Positions 18,635-26,799 of a DNA stretch of 64,000 nt are shown piece after piece (positions within the stretch are counted from its first letter, which is position 1; the number at the start of each line of letters is the position of its first letter). This stretch comes from Veillonella rodentium (GTDB lineage Bacteria > Bacillota > Negativicutes > Veillonellales > Veillonellaceae), in assembly GCF_900187285.1 (NCBI RefSeq), contig NZ_LT906470.1, positions 557,501-621,500 of the forward strand. Direction: 5' to 3'. The notes under the pieces are model-generated. The model was not told where the DNA came from. It saw only the letters and a program-made list of their open reading frames with translations, and made no database searches. The position numbers and the translations under genes were made by a program.

Positions 18635-18649
18635 CCGATGGAGATTGAT

Positions 18650-20206
18650 ATGAGTGTGTTAACCGTTTCCCATGTGACTCATGGTTTTGGGGCGCGACAA
18701 ATTTTAGATGATGCATCGTTCCGATTGCTGAAAGGCGAGCATGTAGGTCTCATAGGGGCTAATGGGGAAGGGAAATCTACATTCCTCAACATCATTACCG
18801 GTAAATTACCGCCTGATGAGGGCAAGATAGAATGGTCAAATCAGGTGACTGTGGGTTATTTGGATCAACATGCAGTGCTTGAAAAGGGTATGACGATTCG
18901 AGATGTCTTGCAAAAGGCCTTCGATGACCTTTTTGTGATGGAACAGAATATCAATGATGCCTATAATCGCATGGGTGATGTCTCGGAAGCTGAAATGAAC
19001 AAACTGCTCGAACAGGTCGGAGAATGGCAGGAGATTCTTGAACAGCGGGGCTTTTACGAAATTGATGCGGTTATTGAACGCACCGCATCCGGTTTAGGGC
19101 TCATGGATATCGGGCTCGATCGGGATGTGACCGAACTCAGTGGCGGGCAGCGTACCAAGGTGCTATTAACAAAATTGTTACTGGAGAAACCGACTATTCT
19201 ATTACTGGATGAACCGACTAACTATTTGGATGTAGAGCATATTCATTGGTTACAAAATTACTTACAGAATTATGAAAATGCATTTATCCTGATTTCTCAT
19301 GATATGGGGTTTTTAAATTCCGTAGTCAATGTGATTTATCATATCGAGCAAGCCGTGCTCACGCGTTATACTGGTGACTATCATCAGTTCCAGGCGGCTT
19401 ATGAGGTAAAGAAGGCGCAAGCTCAAAAGGCGTATGAACGTCAGCAGCAGGAAATTGAACGCATGGAGGATTTTATCCAGCGAAATAAGGCGCGCGTTGC
19501 GACGCGGGGTATGGCAAATTCGCGAGCAAAGAGGCTGGAGAAGATGGAAATTCTGGAAAAACCGAAGGAATATATCAAGCCTAGTTTCGGTTTTAAGGAA
19601 GGGCGTACGCCGAGTCGATTTATCGTGGAGGCCTTTGGCCTTGAAATCGGCTATGATGAATCTCTTACGAGACCGGTTGATTTTCAGATTGAACGAAACA
19701 AAAAAATTGCAATCCGCGGTGTTAACGGATTAGGAAAAACAACATTGCTGAAAACGATATTGGGACTTTTGAAGCCGGTCAGCGGAGAACTTGTTAAGGG
19801 TGAGTTTTTGCAAGTCGGTTATTTTGCACAGGAGGATGCGCCGTCCAACTCGGAGACGGCACTTGACTACATCTGGAACGAATACCCGTTGATGACTAAT
19901 GCGGAGGTACGGGCGGCATTGGCGAGATGCGGTCTTACCAATGAACATATTACGTCACAAATGCGCGTGCTTTCAGGTGGAGAGAATGCGAAGGTACGCC
20001 TTTGCAAACTGATGCAGAATAAGTATAATGTTTTGGTCCTGGATGAACCGACAAATCATCTGGATGTGTATGCAAAAGAAGAACTGAGCCGTGCGTTGCG
20101 CGCGTTCAAAGGCACTATTGTGCTCGTAAGTCATGAACCCGATTTTTATAACGGGTGGGTTACGGATATTTGGAATATTGAGGATTGGACGACAAAAATT
20201 GTTTAG
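18650..20206 (+). CDS. ABC-F family ATP-binding protein
   Basis: This soluble protein of about 518 residues has two ABC domains and no membrane segment, as in ribosome-associated ABC-F proteins. The first domain has GANGEGKST and LSGGQRTK; the second has GVNGLGKTT and LSGGENAKVRLCK. Both have Walker B LLLDEPTN or VLDEPTN. The linker between them is the charged helical P-site tRNA-interaction motif (AYERQQQEIERMEDFIQRNKAR region). It resembles the YbiT/YkpA subgroup, which acts in translation, rather than drug-specific protectors. The ATG at 18650 is favoured over 18638 because GGAG lies 6 bases before it. It appears to lead the folate operon. Confidence 0.9.
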   Translation: MSVLTVSHVTHGFGARQILDDASFRLLKGEHVGLIGANGEGKSTFLNIITGKLPPDEGKIEWSNQVTVGYLDQHAVLEKGMTIRDVLQKAFDDLFVMEQNINDAYNRMGDVSEAEMNKLLEQVGEWQEILEQRGFYEIDAVIERTASGLGLMDIGLDRDVTELSGGQRTKVLLTKLLLEKPTILLLDEPTNYLDVEHIHWLQNYLQNYENAFILISHDMGFLNSVVNVIYHIEQAVLTRYTGDYHQFQAAYEVKKAQAQKAYERQQQEIERMEDFIQRNKARVATRGMANSRAKRLEKMEILEKPKEYIKPSFGFKEGRTPSRFIVEAFGLEIGYDESLTRPVDFQIERNKKIAIRGVNGLGKTTLLKTILGLLKPVSGELVKGEFLQVGYFAQEDAPSNSETALDYIWNEYPLMTNAEVRAALARCGLTNEHITSQMRVLSGGENAKVRLCKLMQNKYNVLVLDEPTNHLDVYAKEELSRALRAFKGTIVLVSHEPDFYNGWVTDIWNIEDWTTKIV

Positions 20207-20214
20207 GAGGACCG

Positions 20215-20784
20215 ATGAATCAACGTGCGAAGGACGGGATAAAGCAGTTTTTACAGGCTTTATCTGTTGATACAGAGGCGCCGGAATTAGAGAAAACACC
20301 AAGTCGTGTAACGGAATTATACGGCGAATTATTTAGCGGTGTCGGGATGGATACGAAATCCGCGTGGGGCGACACCTTTACGGCAGACTATAAGGGCCTG
20401 GTGGCTTTGAGTGGAATACCGTTTTATTCCATGTGCGAGCATCATTTGCTGCCGTTTTTCGGTACTGTAGATATCGTATATCAGCCGAAGGACGGTTGTG
20501 TGGCGGGGCTCAGTAAGTTTCAGGATGTGGTGAACATCCTCAGTCGAAGGCCGCAATTACAGGAGCGGTTGACGTCGGAACTGGCCGATGCGATTATGAA
20601 TGATTTATCGGCTCACGGTGTATTTGTGCGCATCACATCAACTCAGTTATGCATGTTGATTAAGGGGACTATGCAGCAAGATTCAAAGGTAATCACCTTG
20701 GAGAGTCGCGGTGTATTAGATGAGACGGGGACGCTTCGAGATGAAGCGTTAGCGATGTTAGGCGGAGGTCAGGCAGATGTTTAA
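20215..20784 (+). CDS. folE: GTP cyclohydrolase I
   Basis: FolE converts GTP to 7,8-dihydroneopterin triphosphate, the first step of folate synthesis. The 189-residue protein has the zinc/active-site motif MCEHHLLPFFG near 80 and the second zinc-ligand cysteine in TQLCMLIKG near 150, plus the N-terminal TPSRVTELYGELF. The start at 20215 sits behind AGGAGG. It overlaps folP by 8 bases. Confidence 0.95.
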   Translation: MNQRAKDGIKQFLQALSVDTEAPELEKTPSRVTELYGELFSGVGMDTKSAWGDTFTADYKGLVALSGIPFYSMCEHHLLPFFGTVDIVYQPKDGCVAGLSKFQDVVNILSRRPQLQERLTSELADAIMNDLSAHGVFVRITSTQLCMLIKGTMQQDSKVITLESRGVLDETGTLRDEALAMLGGGQADV

Positions 20785-21610
20785 ACGTAGAAATTATACA
20801 TGGAAAGATGGGAAGAGCTTAGCTTTATCCGATCGAACCCTCATTATGGGGATATTAAATGGAACGCCTGATTCCTTTTCGGATGGAGGCCAATTTGACA
20901 CGCCGCAGACGGCAGTGGATCATGTGAAACAGATGATTCAGGACGGTGCGGATATCATTGACCTCGGTGTCGAATCAACGAGACCTGGAGCAATACCGTT
21001 GACCGCGGATGAAGAGATCAGACGTTTATCTGAGTTGCTGGAACCGGTATTGAATGCATCGACGGTTCCTGTTTCGATTGATACATATCATGCGAAGACC
21101 GCGGATTATGCGTTCTCAAAAGGAGCGCATATCTTAAATGACGTGTGGGGCCTGCATTACGACCCGGATATGGCGGCTGTTGCGGCACAATACAAGGTGC
21201 CTATCATTATCATGCATAACAGCAATGATACGAACTATGGTGATATTATTGAAGATATGAAAGCCTTCTTCTTTGCTGCTATAGACAAGGCGATGAAAGA
21301 AGGCGTATTGCCTCAACAGATTTGGATTGATCCGGGAATCGGTTTCGGCAAGACGGAAGAGCAGAACATTGAGGTTATACAGCGGTTGGGCGAATTGACG
21401 GCTTATGAATATCCGGTTTTATTAGCACCTAGTCGAAAGCGTTTTATCGGCTCTATCTTGGGCGGCCTGCCACCGGAAGAACGTGATGAAGGTACCGTAG
21501 CCGCGTGCATTACCGGTGTATTCCAAGGCGTTGATATGGTACGTGTTCATAATGTACGAATGCATAAGCGAGCTTTAGCCGTGGCGGATAGTTTGCTGCG
21601 AGGTGAATGA
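20777..21610 (+). CDS. folP: Dihydropteroate synthase
   Basis: FolP joins p-aminobenzoate to hydroxymethyl-dihydropterin pyrophosphate and is the sulfonamide target. The 277-residue TIM-barrel protein shows MGILNGTPDSFSDGGQ, DLGVESTRPGA, SIDTYHAKTADYA, the pterin-loop DPGIGFGK and the late VRVHNV. All lie in the usual order. Length is normal. Confidence 0.96.
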   Translation: MFKRRNYTWKDGKSLALSDRTLIMGILNGTPDSFSDGGQFDTPQTAVDHVKQMIQDGADIIDLGVESTRPGAIPLTADEEIRRLSELLEPVLNASTVPVSIDTYHAKTADYAFSKGAHILNDVWGLHYDPDMAAVAAQYKVPIIIMHNSNDTNYGDIIEDMKAFFFAAIDKAMKEGVLPQQIWIDPGIGFGKTEEQNIEVIQRLGELTAYEYPVLLAPSRKRFIGSILGGLPPEERDEGTVAACITGVFQGVDMVRVHNVRMHKRALAVADSLLRGE

Positions 21611-21611
21611 T

Positions 21612-21974
21612 ATGGATAAAATCGTATTAAAGAATATGGGCTTTTACGGATATCATGGAAATCTGGAGTCGGAACAGGAACAGGGACAACGTTTTTTTGT
21701 GGACGTGGAAATCACCACGGATCTTACAAAAGCGGGACAAAGCGATAATTTAGAGGATTCCATTAATTATGTAGAAGTCTATGAATTGGTACGTTCCGTT
21801 ATGATCGGTGAGAAATGTAATCTGTTAGAGCGGTTGGGGGCGCTCATTTCGGACTCCTTATATCAGCATTATCAAGGTATAGTAGGGCTGTCCGTGACGG
21901 TGCGTAAACCATCGGTGCCGATTGCGGGTATGCTTGACTATGTTGAGGTGGTTACTACGCGGGGCCAAATTTGA
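21612..21974 (+). CDS. folB: Dihydroneopterin aldolase
   Basis: FolB splits dihydroneopterin to hydroxymethyl-dihydropterin. The 120-residue protein starts MDKIVLKNMGFYGYHG, with the active-site glutamate in the following LESEQEQGQRFFVDVE. The catalytic lysine lies in VRKPSVPI near residue 103. The ATG at 21612 is preferred to an in-frame GTG at 21603 because GAGGTGA precedes it. It overlaps folK by one base. Confidence 0.93.
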   Translation: MDKIVLKNMGFYGYHGNLESEQEQGQRFFVDVEITTDLTKAGQSDNLEDSINYVEVYELVRSVMIGEKCNLLERLGALISDSLYQHYQGIVGLSVTVRKPSVPIAGMLDYVEVVTTRGQI

Positions 21975-22441
21975 TGTATACTTATTTTATCGGTGTCGGA
22001 TCGAATCTGGGGGATAGATATCGATATATTGATGAAGCATTTCAATCCTTTCAGACTCATGATGATATATATAATGTGCACACTTCCACGCTAATTGAGA
22101 CAGAACCCTGGGGCTATAAAGATCAAGGTACATTCGTAAATGGCATGTGGTCCTGTGAAAGCAGTTTATCTCCACATGATATGCTCGAAGTATTACAGAA
22201 TCTGGAGCGTGTTGCCGGTAGAGAGCGGCATATTCATTGGGGACCGAGAACATTGGATTTAGATATCATTCTAATTTATGAGAATGATAGGTTATTTTCT
22301 GTTGATGATGAGATTCTGACGGTTCCGCATCCGTATTTCTGGGAGCGGGATTTTGTACTGAAGTCGTTGATGGAATTATTGCCTGCTTTCATTTATAATG
22401 GGATATCTATCAAGGATAGATTATCTGTATTAGATATATAA
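21974..22441 (+). CDS. folK: Hydroxymethyl-dihydropterin pyrophosphokinase
   Basis: FolK activates the pterin for FolP. The 155-residue protein has the opening FIGVGSNLGDR, the WGPRTLDLDIIL signature with its magnesium-binding DLD, and VPHPYFWERDFVL. With folE, folP and folB this completes a compact pterin branch of folate synthesis. The start is the ATG overlapping the folB stop. Confidence 0.95.
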   Translation: MYTYFIGVGSNLGDRYRYIDEAFQSFQTHDDIYNVHTSTLIETEPWGYKDQGTFVNGMWSCESSLSPHDMLEVLQNLERVAGRERHIHWGPRTLDLDIILIYENDRLFSVDDEILTVPHPYFWERDFVLKSLMELLPAFIYNGISIKDRLSVLDI

Positions 22442-22498
22442 TATACGAGACATATTATATAGTTACGTTTTATGATAAGGGGTTCCTGGGGAGGATAA

Positions 22499-23308
22499 AT
22501 GTATATAAAACGTATAGGTCTATGCATTTTAGCCATAATTATAATGGGATTATCATATTGGCTTGCCGTGGGTGGAACTAATCATGGTACCAAGACGATT
22601 CGCATAGATCCGGAGTCGCATGCACTGGTAAATTCTAGTGATGCCGTTATCTCCAAACGTATTTTAGCTATGAAAACTGTAGACTCACGAGTTTATTTTC
22701 TTGGCTATGACGGTTATGGAGTGTATAATCTAGATAATAATACTCTTAGCCTTATGCCGATTGCTTTCAGAGGGCCCCATGTGGATGTTCCGGAGACAAC
22801 GGCATATCAAAGAGGGTTAAAGAATGTTATTAAGGTAAAAGCGTTTTCCGATTTTGATGATAAGGATCGGTCCGAGTTGGAGGGATTGTTGAAATCCTCT
22901 GATCGTGGAACCTATTACTATGGAGACTTCTATCATTCCGGTTATGAAGCATCTCTTATAGATCTGCGGGATCAGTATTTTATTACAAATACGGTACGAG
23001 CCTTAAAACGGGTTAATCATACATTATATGTGTATGATGCATCGGGATTTATCATCATTGATCTGGATACGCGACAGATTCAAGGATTTTTCAATAATCG
23101 CATTAGTGGTGAAGGTGCGAAAGGGATACCGGATAGCTTACGCGGTCATTATGGACCGAATTTCACTATGATTTATGCATTATCTAAATTAGCTCCCGAA
23201 GATTTGGATATTCTTTGGACGATGCGCAAGCAGTATTTAGAAAAATCCCCTCAAGTTGTAGAGGAGAAAGATTTATTTCCTTTAAATCTTGAGGATATGA
23301 CATTATAG
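22499..23308 (+). CDS. Unknown protein with N-terminal membrane anchor
   Basis: I do not recognise this 269-residue protein. An N-terminal hydrophobic segment (GLCILAIIIMGLSYWLAVGG, residues 7-26) without a clear cleavage site suggests an inner-membrane anchor with a periplasmic domain. The remainder is mixed, with several short hydrophobic strands (VYFLGYDGYGVYNLD, TLYVYDASGFIIIDLD) that resemble beta-propeller or lipoprotein-like sheets. A GGGGAGG site precedes the ATG. It lies 12 bp before a small stress-type membrane protein. Confidence 0.65.
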   Translation: MYIKRIGLCILAIIIMGLSYWLAVGGTNHGTKTIRIDPESHALVNSSDAVISKRILAMKTVDSRVYFLGYDGYGVYNLDNNTLSLMPIAFRGPHVDVPETTAYQRGLKNVIKVKAFSDFDDKDRSELEGLLKSSDRGTYYYGDFYHSGYEASLIDLRDQYFITNTVRALKRVNHTLYVYDASGFIIIDLDTRQIQGFFNNRISGEGAKGIPDSLRGHYGPNFTMIYALSKLAPEDLDILWTMRKQYLEKSPQVVEEKDLFPLNLEDMTL

Positions 23309-23320
23309 GAGGTATATATT

Positions 23321-23560
23321 ATGCTTTGGTCTATTATTGTAGGCGGATTTATCGGCTTTGTAGCAGGCTGTATTACAAATAAATCTGAAAAAATGGGTAT
23401 TATTTATCGTGTTGTTGCAGGTTTAGTCGGTGCTTCTGTAGGTCAAACCTTGCTTGGCACTTGGGGCCCTAGCCTTGCCGGCATGGCGTTGATTCCGTCC
23501 ATTGCGGGGGCTGTTATCGTTGTTGCCGTTGTAAGCTTCTTTACAGGTCGTAATAGTTAA
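23321..23560 (+). CDS. GlsB/YeaQ/YmgE-type small membrane protein
   Basis: This 79-residue protein has three hydrophobic segments rich in glycine (WSIIVGGFIGFVAGCI, VVAGLVGASVGQTLLG, SIAGAVIVVAVVSFF). That is the pattern of the transglycosylase-associated/GlsB family, linked to general stress in other bacteria. AGGAGGT precedes the ATG. Biochemical function is unknown for the family. Confidence 0.85.
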   Translation: MLWSIIVGGFIGFVAGCITNKSEKMGIIYRVVAGLVGASVGQTLLGTWGPSLAGMALIPSIAGAVIVVAVVSFFTGRNS

Positions 23561-23630
23561 TTTCTTTTAGTATGATAGTGATTGATTATCAAGCATATTA
23601 GAATAGTATCGGTAACATAATCATTAAATG

Positions 23631-23700
23631 AAAAGGTCCGCCTATTCCGTCCGGCGCTCATTGTAGAGTCGTTATTTATCGGAATGGGTGGACCTTTTGT
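23631..23700. terminator. bidirectional terminator
   Basis: A 19-bp stem (23631-23649 with 23680-23698) with two G-U pairs and a 30-base loop, flanked by A-run and T-run. It sits between the convergent glsB-like and dehydrogenase genes and can serve both. Confidence 0.85.
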
Positions 23701-23766
23701 TGTATGGTATTTGATGATTATGCTATAGTGAATATTATTTTGGGGATGGACTCATGATGAAAGCTT

Positions 23767-24714
23767 TTACATGATTTCCGCTTTTAATGCGTGTTCTCGA
23801 ATAACGGAACAGGAATACTTGAATTTTTCTAACTCATCGGGTGTTAATTGCAGTTCTAAGATATCTTCGATGCCATCCTTCCCGATGATGGCCGGTGTAG
23901 AGGCGAAAATACCGGATTCTCCGTACTGTCCATTGAGATAACAGGAGCAAGGCAAGACCTTTTTTTCATCGTGAAAAATGGATCGGATAAGTTCCGTTGT
24001 AGCACTGGCGATGCCGAACTCTGTAGAACCTTTACCGGCCAGCACATGATAACCGCCGATTTTTACATCGTTTAACACCTGCGTGTGGTCAAGTTCAGGG
24101 AAGCGGTGAGGTAATTCTTTTTGCAATTGCGTTAACGGCTTGCCCTGGATACATATGTGGGACCAAGGTATCATGGCGCTGGTACCATGTTCGCCGAGGC
24201 AATAGGCCGTAATGGAACGATGGCTTATGTGAAAGTGTTGACTTAATTCTTTTTGTAAGCGTGCTGAATCAAGTGCCGTACCGGATGAAATGATGCGATT
24301 CGAATCCCAGTTTAAATGTTTTTGTAAATAGGTTGCGACCACATCGGCCGGATTTGAAATGGAAATGATGAATCCCTTAAAGCCTGATGCTTTAATGCGG
24401 GGAATGGCATCTTTTAGGACTTCCACCGTTTCCCCTAACGTTTCCAATCTATCTTGTGATATGTTTGGTAAAGGACCTGCACTGAAGATAAGAATATCGC
24501 AGTCTCCGCAGTTTTCGATAGGACCTGCCGTAGCTGTTACGTGATGCGGAATATAACTGACCGCATCGTTAATATCCATAGCTTGCGCCTGTGCTTTCTT
24601 TTCATCGATATCCATCATGTATAATACATCTGCCTCACCCTGTAATGCGAGGGAAAATGCTACATGCGATCCTACGTGACCGGTGCCGATGATGCCGACT
24701 TTTCGTAATTTCAT
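23767..24714 (-). CDS. Lactate/2-hydroxyacid dehydrogenase, LDH/MDH family
   Basis: This 315-residue NAD-dependent enzyme has the Rossmann opening VGIIGTGHVGSHVAFSL, the conserved ISNPADVV, and LGEHGTS with the catalytic histidine near 178. The substrate-specificity loop reads AGPLPNISQDRLETL instead of the usual lactate dehydrogenase AGAPQKPGETRLDLV. Also, GTALDSARL replaces GTSLDTARF. These differences point towards L-2-hydroxyisocaproate-type or another 2-hydroxyacid specificity. An AGGAGG site precedes the ATG. It is monocistronic and transcribed away from divIC. Confidence 0.85.
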   Translation of the reverse strand: MKLRKVGIIGTGHVGSHVAFSLALQGEADVLYMMDIDEKKAQAQAMDINDAVSYIPHHVTATAGPIENCGDCDILIFSAGPLPNISQDRLETLGETVEVLKDAIPRIKASGFKGFIISISNPADVVATYLQKHLNWDSNRIISSGTALDSARLQKELSQHFHISHRSITAYCLGEHGTSAMIPWSHICIQGKPLTQLQKELPHRFPELDHTQVLNDVKIGGYHVLAGKGSTEFGIASATTELIRSIFHDEKKVLPCSCYLNGQYGESGIFASTPAIIGKDGIEDILELQLTPDELEKFKYSCSVIREHALKAEIM

Positions 24715-24835
24715 GATTACCTCCTATCATTAATTATCTATTAAGGTTGATAAGTATACTGTTATTATATACCTCTCTAAAAATATAAGAGAAATTTTAT
24801 TTTAATGGGTCATATTATAGTTAAAATGATAGAAA

Positions 24836-24896
24836 GAAGGGACTGTACTTGTGCAGCGACTTTGCGCAGGATGGAGCAAACAAGTATAGTCCCTTC
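24836..24896. repeat. long hairpin in the ldh-divIC divergent region
   Basis: The region 24715-25030 has no gene. Its main content is a 16-bp stem (24836-24851 with 24881-24896, one G-U on the plus strand). An inner 5-bp stem TTTGC/GCAAA lies next to the right arm. No T-run follows, so it does not look like a terminator. It may be a structured leader or a small RNA. A promoter for divIC lies downstream of it. Confidence 0.6.
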
Positions 24897-24954
24897 CCTT
24901 TGGTTCCCATTAAATATACGAAATGAAAATTTTATAAAAATCGGGTTAGATAGT

Positions 24955-24985
24955 ATGACATATTTAATCAGTTCTATGATATAAT
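24955..24985 (+). promoter_or_regulatory. extended -10 promoter for divIC
   Basis: TATAAT (24980-24985) preceded by TG at the extended -10 position, with ATGACA (24955-24960) 19 bases upstream. Confidence 0.55.
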
Positions 24986-25030
24986 TTAAGAATGTCAGTA
25001 TACAGTTGATGAATATTTGGGGGGACATTT

Positions 25031-25363
25031 ATGAATCAGCATACAACGGAAATACAAAGACCGAAGGAACCGCGTAAACGGGTTCGCCCTAATCGCAGAG
25101 AACAGGATCAGCGTATTGCCCTTATGTGGATCAAGCGAATCGGAATAGGGCTTATGGTTTTGCTATTGTTAGGGCAAGCCTATCGCTTGGTGGCTGTATA
25201 TCAAGAAAAACAACATATAGAACAACAGTTAGAAGAACTAAAGCAGCGAAATGATGAATTAGAACAGGAAAAGGCTAAGTTACAAGATCCGAAGACCATA
25301 GAAGGGGTGGCTCGAGAGGAGTTAGGACTGGTTAAACCTGGTGAAGTACCATATGTGAAATGA
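25031..25363 (+). CDS. divIC: FtsB/DivIC-type septum formation protein
   Basis: This 110-residue bitopic protein has a basic cytoplasmic N-terminus, one membrane segment (near 38-54), a coiled coil (near 56-87, rich in E, Q, L, K) and the family C-terminal box EGVAREELGLVKPGEVPY. DivIC/FtsB forms the FtsQBL complex that activates septal peptidoglycan synthesis. GGGGGACA precedes the ATG. It leads a block whose order (divIC, S1 protein, tilS, hpt, ftsH) is the same as in Bacillus. Confidence 0.9.
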   Translation: MNQHTTEIQRPKEPRKRVRPNRREQDQRIALMWIKRIGIGLMVLLLLGQAYRLVAVYQEKQHIEQQLEELKQRNDELEQEKAKLQDPKTIEGVAREELGLVKPGEVPYVK

Positions 25364-25438
25364 TTTGTACTTTCACGGACAAAGTTATATTCGCAACGGT
25401 TTGTAGTTTGAAGTTTCCGCATTATTTTAGGAGGTTGC

Positions 25439-25837
25439 ATGGCAATCGAAGTTGGTAACATTATTGATGGTACAGTATCGGGTATTACGAAATTCGGAGT
25501 GTTTGTTGATTTAGGCGAAAAACAAACGGGTTTAGTACATATTTCTGAGGTGGCGCATGGTTATGTAGAGGATATCAACACGGTGTTGAAGGTTGAGGAT
25601 CCTGTGAAAGTTAAGGTTTTATCCGTTGAAGGTAATAAGATCGGTCTTTCTATTCGTCAGACGCAGCCAAAGGAAGTTGCTCGTGAAGAGCGTCCGCGTC
25701 GCGTTCAGAATAAACAAAGCGCAGAGGCGTTTGAGGCTAAAATGAAAATGTTTTTACGTGACAGTAATGAACGTTTGCATGATTTGAAGCGAAATACAGA
25801 AGGAAAACGCGGAGGCCGTGGCGGTCGTCGAGATTGA
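25439..25837 (+). CDS. S1-domain RNA-binding protein, YabR type
   Basis: This 132-residue protein has one S1 domain (residues 3-75: GNIIDGTVSGITKFGVFVDLGEKQTGLVHISEV) and a basic C-terminal tail ending in GKRGGRGGRRD. In Bacillus yabR occupies the same place after divIC. Polynucleotide phosphorylase-like S1 domains bind single-stranded RNA, and the RGG-rich tail should add RNA affinity. Target RNA is unknown. AGGAGGT precedes the ATG. Confidence 0.9.
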   Translation: MAIEVGNIIDGTVSGITKFGVFVDLGEKQTGLVHISEVAHGYVEDINTVLKVEDPVKVKVLSVEGNKIGLSIRQTQPKEVAREERPRRVQNKQSAEAFEAKMKMFLRDSNERLHDLKRNTEGKRGGRGGRRD

Positions 25838-25842
25838 GTTAA

Positions 25843-25870
25843 GGGATGGCTTCGAGCCATCTCTTTATTT
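25843..25870 (+). terminator. intrinsic terminator after the S1 gene
   Basis: A 7-bp perfect stem (25845-25851 with 25855-25861) with a TCG loop, followed by TCTTTATTT. It lies only 33 bp before the ppx start, so it may be leaky. Confidence 0.6.
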
Positions 25871-25902
25871 ATGTACTCGTAAATATTGGTGCAGGAGGGC
25901 AT

Positions 25903-26799
25903 ATGAAATCGGCAATTGTAGATATCGGTTCTAATTCGATACGTTTGTTATTGGCGGAATTTGACGGAACTATATGGCACTTTGAACCGAAGCAGCTATG
26001 GACGACACGGCTGGGACAGCGTAATGCGGACGGAACCTTGCGGGCAGAATCGATAGAGGCTTCGTATAAGGCTTTTAAGGAGATACATAACCTGATTCAA
26101 GTGTATGGAGCACAGTATTGCTGTGGCTTCGCCACCAGTGCCGTGCGCGAAGCGCCTAATGGAATGGATTTTATGAATGCCGTTTCCGATTATTGCCCAA
26201 TGGAGCGGCGCATATTAAGTGGTGATGAAGAGGCCGTATATGGTTTTAAAGGGGCCTTGGGTGAACAGCTGCAGGATGGTCGTCACTACGCCACTATCGA
26301 TATTGGTGGAGGCAGTACCGAAATTGCTGTAGGGAATATAGGCGGTGTCTATTGGAGCCGTTCCTATCCGGTAGGGGCGGTGCGTTTACAGGCCGTATCT
26401 GATGAAGGACCACAACGGGTATGGGAGGAAACACGTTTTTTGTGGGATCCGATGATGATTGAAGGCCAGTTTGGAGAGTTTGTCGGTATCGGAGGCACGT
26501 TGACGACATTGGCGGCAATTGACCTGGGGTTGGATGTATATGATGGCAGACGTGTACAGGGTCATAAATTGAGTCGTGAAACTGTAGAGGGACTTATCAT
26601 GCAACTTCGCTATATGAGTCGTGATGAGCGTTTACAGGTGATCGGATTACCTGCGGGGCGCGCCGATATTATCGTGGCCGGTGCTGAAATTTTAACATCC
26701 TTTATGGATGCGTATGAAGTGCCGCATGTAATTGTGAGTGATCAGGATGGTATGGAGGCGATGGCTCGTGAATGTGAAGCAGCTCATTCGAACCGTTAA
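25903..26799 (+). CDS. ppx: Ppx/GppA-family phosphatase
   Basis: This 298-residue protein has the ASKHA-type opening AIVDIGSNSIRLLLAEFDG, the catalytic AVREAPNG segment near 80, and the phosphate-binding DIGGGSTEIAVG near 134. GIGGTLTTLAAI lies near 195. These enzymes hydrolyse polyphosphate from the end and/or pppGpp. It is shorter than E. coli Ppx (513) because it lacks the C-terminal HD-like domain. The start at 25903 follows GCAGGAGGG. Its end overlaps tilS. Confidence 0.88.
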   Translation: MKSAIVDIGSNSIRLLLAEFDGTIWHFEPKQLWTTRLGQRNADGTLRAESIEASYKAFKEIHNLIQVYGAQYCCGFATSAVREAPNGMDFMNAVSDYCPMERRILSGDEEAVYGFKGALGEQLQDGRHYATIDIGGGSTEIAVGNIGGVYWSRSYPVGAVRLQAVSDEGPQRVWEETRFLWDPMMIEGQFGEFVGIGGTLTTLAAIDLGLDVYDGRRVQGHKLSRETVEGLIMQLRYMSRDERLQVIGLPAGRADIIVAGAEILTSFMDAYEVPHVIVSDQDGMEAMARECEAAHSNR

